Positions 6,362 to 6,644 of a DNA stretch of 6,644 nucleotides are shown one piece after another (position 1 is the first letter of the stretch; each line of letters begins with the position of its first letter). Both the position numbers and the translations under genes were made by a program. The stretch spans positions 1 to 6,644 of the forward strand of contig USJT01000059.1 in assembly GCA_900555175.1 (NCBI GenBank). Direction: 5' to 3'. Under the pieces are notes generated by a model. It ran no database searches. It saw only the letters and a list, made by a program, of their open reading frames with translations, and was not told where the DNA came from. The DNA is from an uncultured bacterium. Its GTDB lineage: Bacteria > Cyanobacteriota > Vampirovibrionia > Gastranaerophilales > Gastranaerophilaceae.

Positions 6362-6644
6362 TTATTTTATTTTAAATTTTAATTTTTCCATTAAATTTAC
6401 AGCAGGAAAATAACCGGGTAAGATGTAAACACATTCATTTAATGCTTTTTCAGCTCTTTTATAATCACCGTTCTTATAATAAATATATGCCAATAAATAA
6501 TGTAATTCGGGATCGTGATAAAAATAATTTTTTGCTTTATCTAAAAAAAACATACACTGTTCAGGATAATCATTATTATAAAAAACACGTCCGATAAACT
6601 TGTGTACTTCAGGATTTATCGTAAACAAAAAATCAGAATAACCG
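6362..6644 (-). CDS. TPR-repeat protein, C-terminal part (5' end beyond window)
   Basis: The frame is open to the right edge, giving 93 visible residues and a TAA at 6364-6362. A TTG at 6628 could be read as a start, but the frame continues upstream without a stop and no ribosome site precedes it, so the gene is most likely cut by the window edge. The visible part contains about two tetratricopeptide repeats. One runs from NPEVHKFIGRVFYNNDYPEQ to YFYHDP; the next runs from ELHYLLAYIYYKNGDYKRAE to ILPGYFP, with the typical small/aromatic pattern, the KNGDYKRAEKAL turn and the terminal Pro. A short basic tail (KLKFKIK) ends the chain. TPRs are protein-binding scaffolds, and the specific role cannot be told. 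It is on the same strand as aroF with a 68-base gap, so co-transcription is possible but not shown. Confidence 0.75.
   Translation of the reverse strand, partial: GYSDFLFTINPEVHKFIGRVFYNNDYPEQCMFFLDKAKNYFYHDPELHYLLAYIYYKNGDYKRAEKALNECVYILPGYFPAVNLMEKLKFKIK

Noticed and set aside
6626..6628. TTG at 6628 as the start of a small 88-residue TPR protein
   Set aside because: The frame stays open to the window edge and there is no ribosome site upstream; a truncated longer gene is more likely.
1..6644. Search for mobile elements, tRNA/rRNA genes, riboswitches, toxin-antitoxin or defence genes
   Set aside because: No transposase, integrase, terminal repeats, cloverleaf-like element or structured leader was seen; the longest non-coding gap is 115 bases.

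Overview
The window is ordinary-looking, AT-rich chromosomal DNA with dense coding, short intergenic gaps and standard-code genes. It carries inner-membrane parts of a type IV pilus, so the cell probably has two membranes. A low-GC diderm with cyanobacterial-style housekeeping genes would fit a non-photosynthetic Cyanobacteriota lineage (Melainabacteria/Gastranaerophilales type). That placement is inference; no rRNA or other marker here settles it.

Left part (1-2370, minus strand): a pilus assembly operon read right to left. The first gene encodes a 557-residue protein joining a PilM-like actin-fold domain to a PilN-like membrane/periplasmic domain, an arrangement like GspL of type II secretion. 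The second is a PilO-like protein that starts at GTG and runs off the left edge in an Ala-rich tail. Further pilus genes may lie beyond position 1.

Middle (2371-5190, plus strand): a 115-base divergent intergenic region with two face-to-face, overlapping candidate promoters. It is followed by nadA (quinolinate synthase), a TrmH/SpoU-family RNA 2'-O-methyltransferase (RlmB-like) and an RpoD/SigA-family sigma factor. The first two are 12 bases apart and surely co-transcribed. The sigma gene has its own strong-looking promoter (TAGACA-17-TATAAT) overlapping the end of the methyltransferase gene.

Right part (5191-6644): a symmetric A-tract/hairpin/T-tract acts as a shared terminator between the sigma gene and the convergent aroF (DAHP synthase of the Thermotoga/Bacillus type, first step of the shikimate pathway). 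Upstream of aroF is the 3' part of a TPR-repeat protein cut by the window edge.

No mobile element, CRISPR array, RNA gene, toxin/defence module or other clearly new system was found. The points most worth a second look are the PilM-PilN fusion with a degenerate nucleotide-site motif, the Ala-rich PilO tail, the short sigma factor with its internal promoter, and the overlapping divergent promoters.
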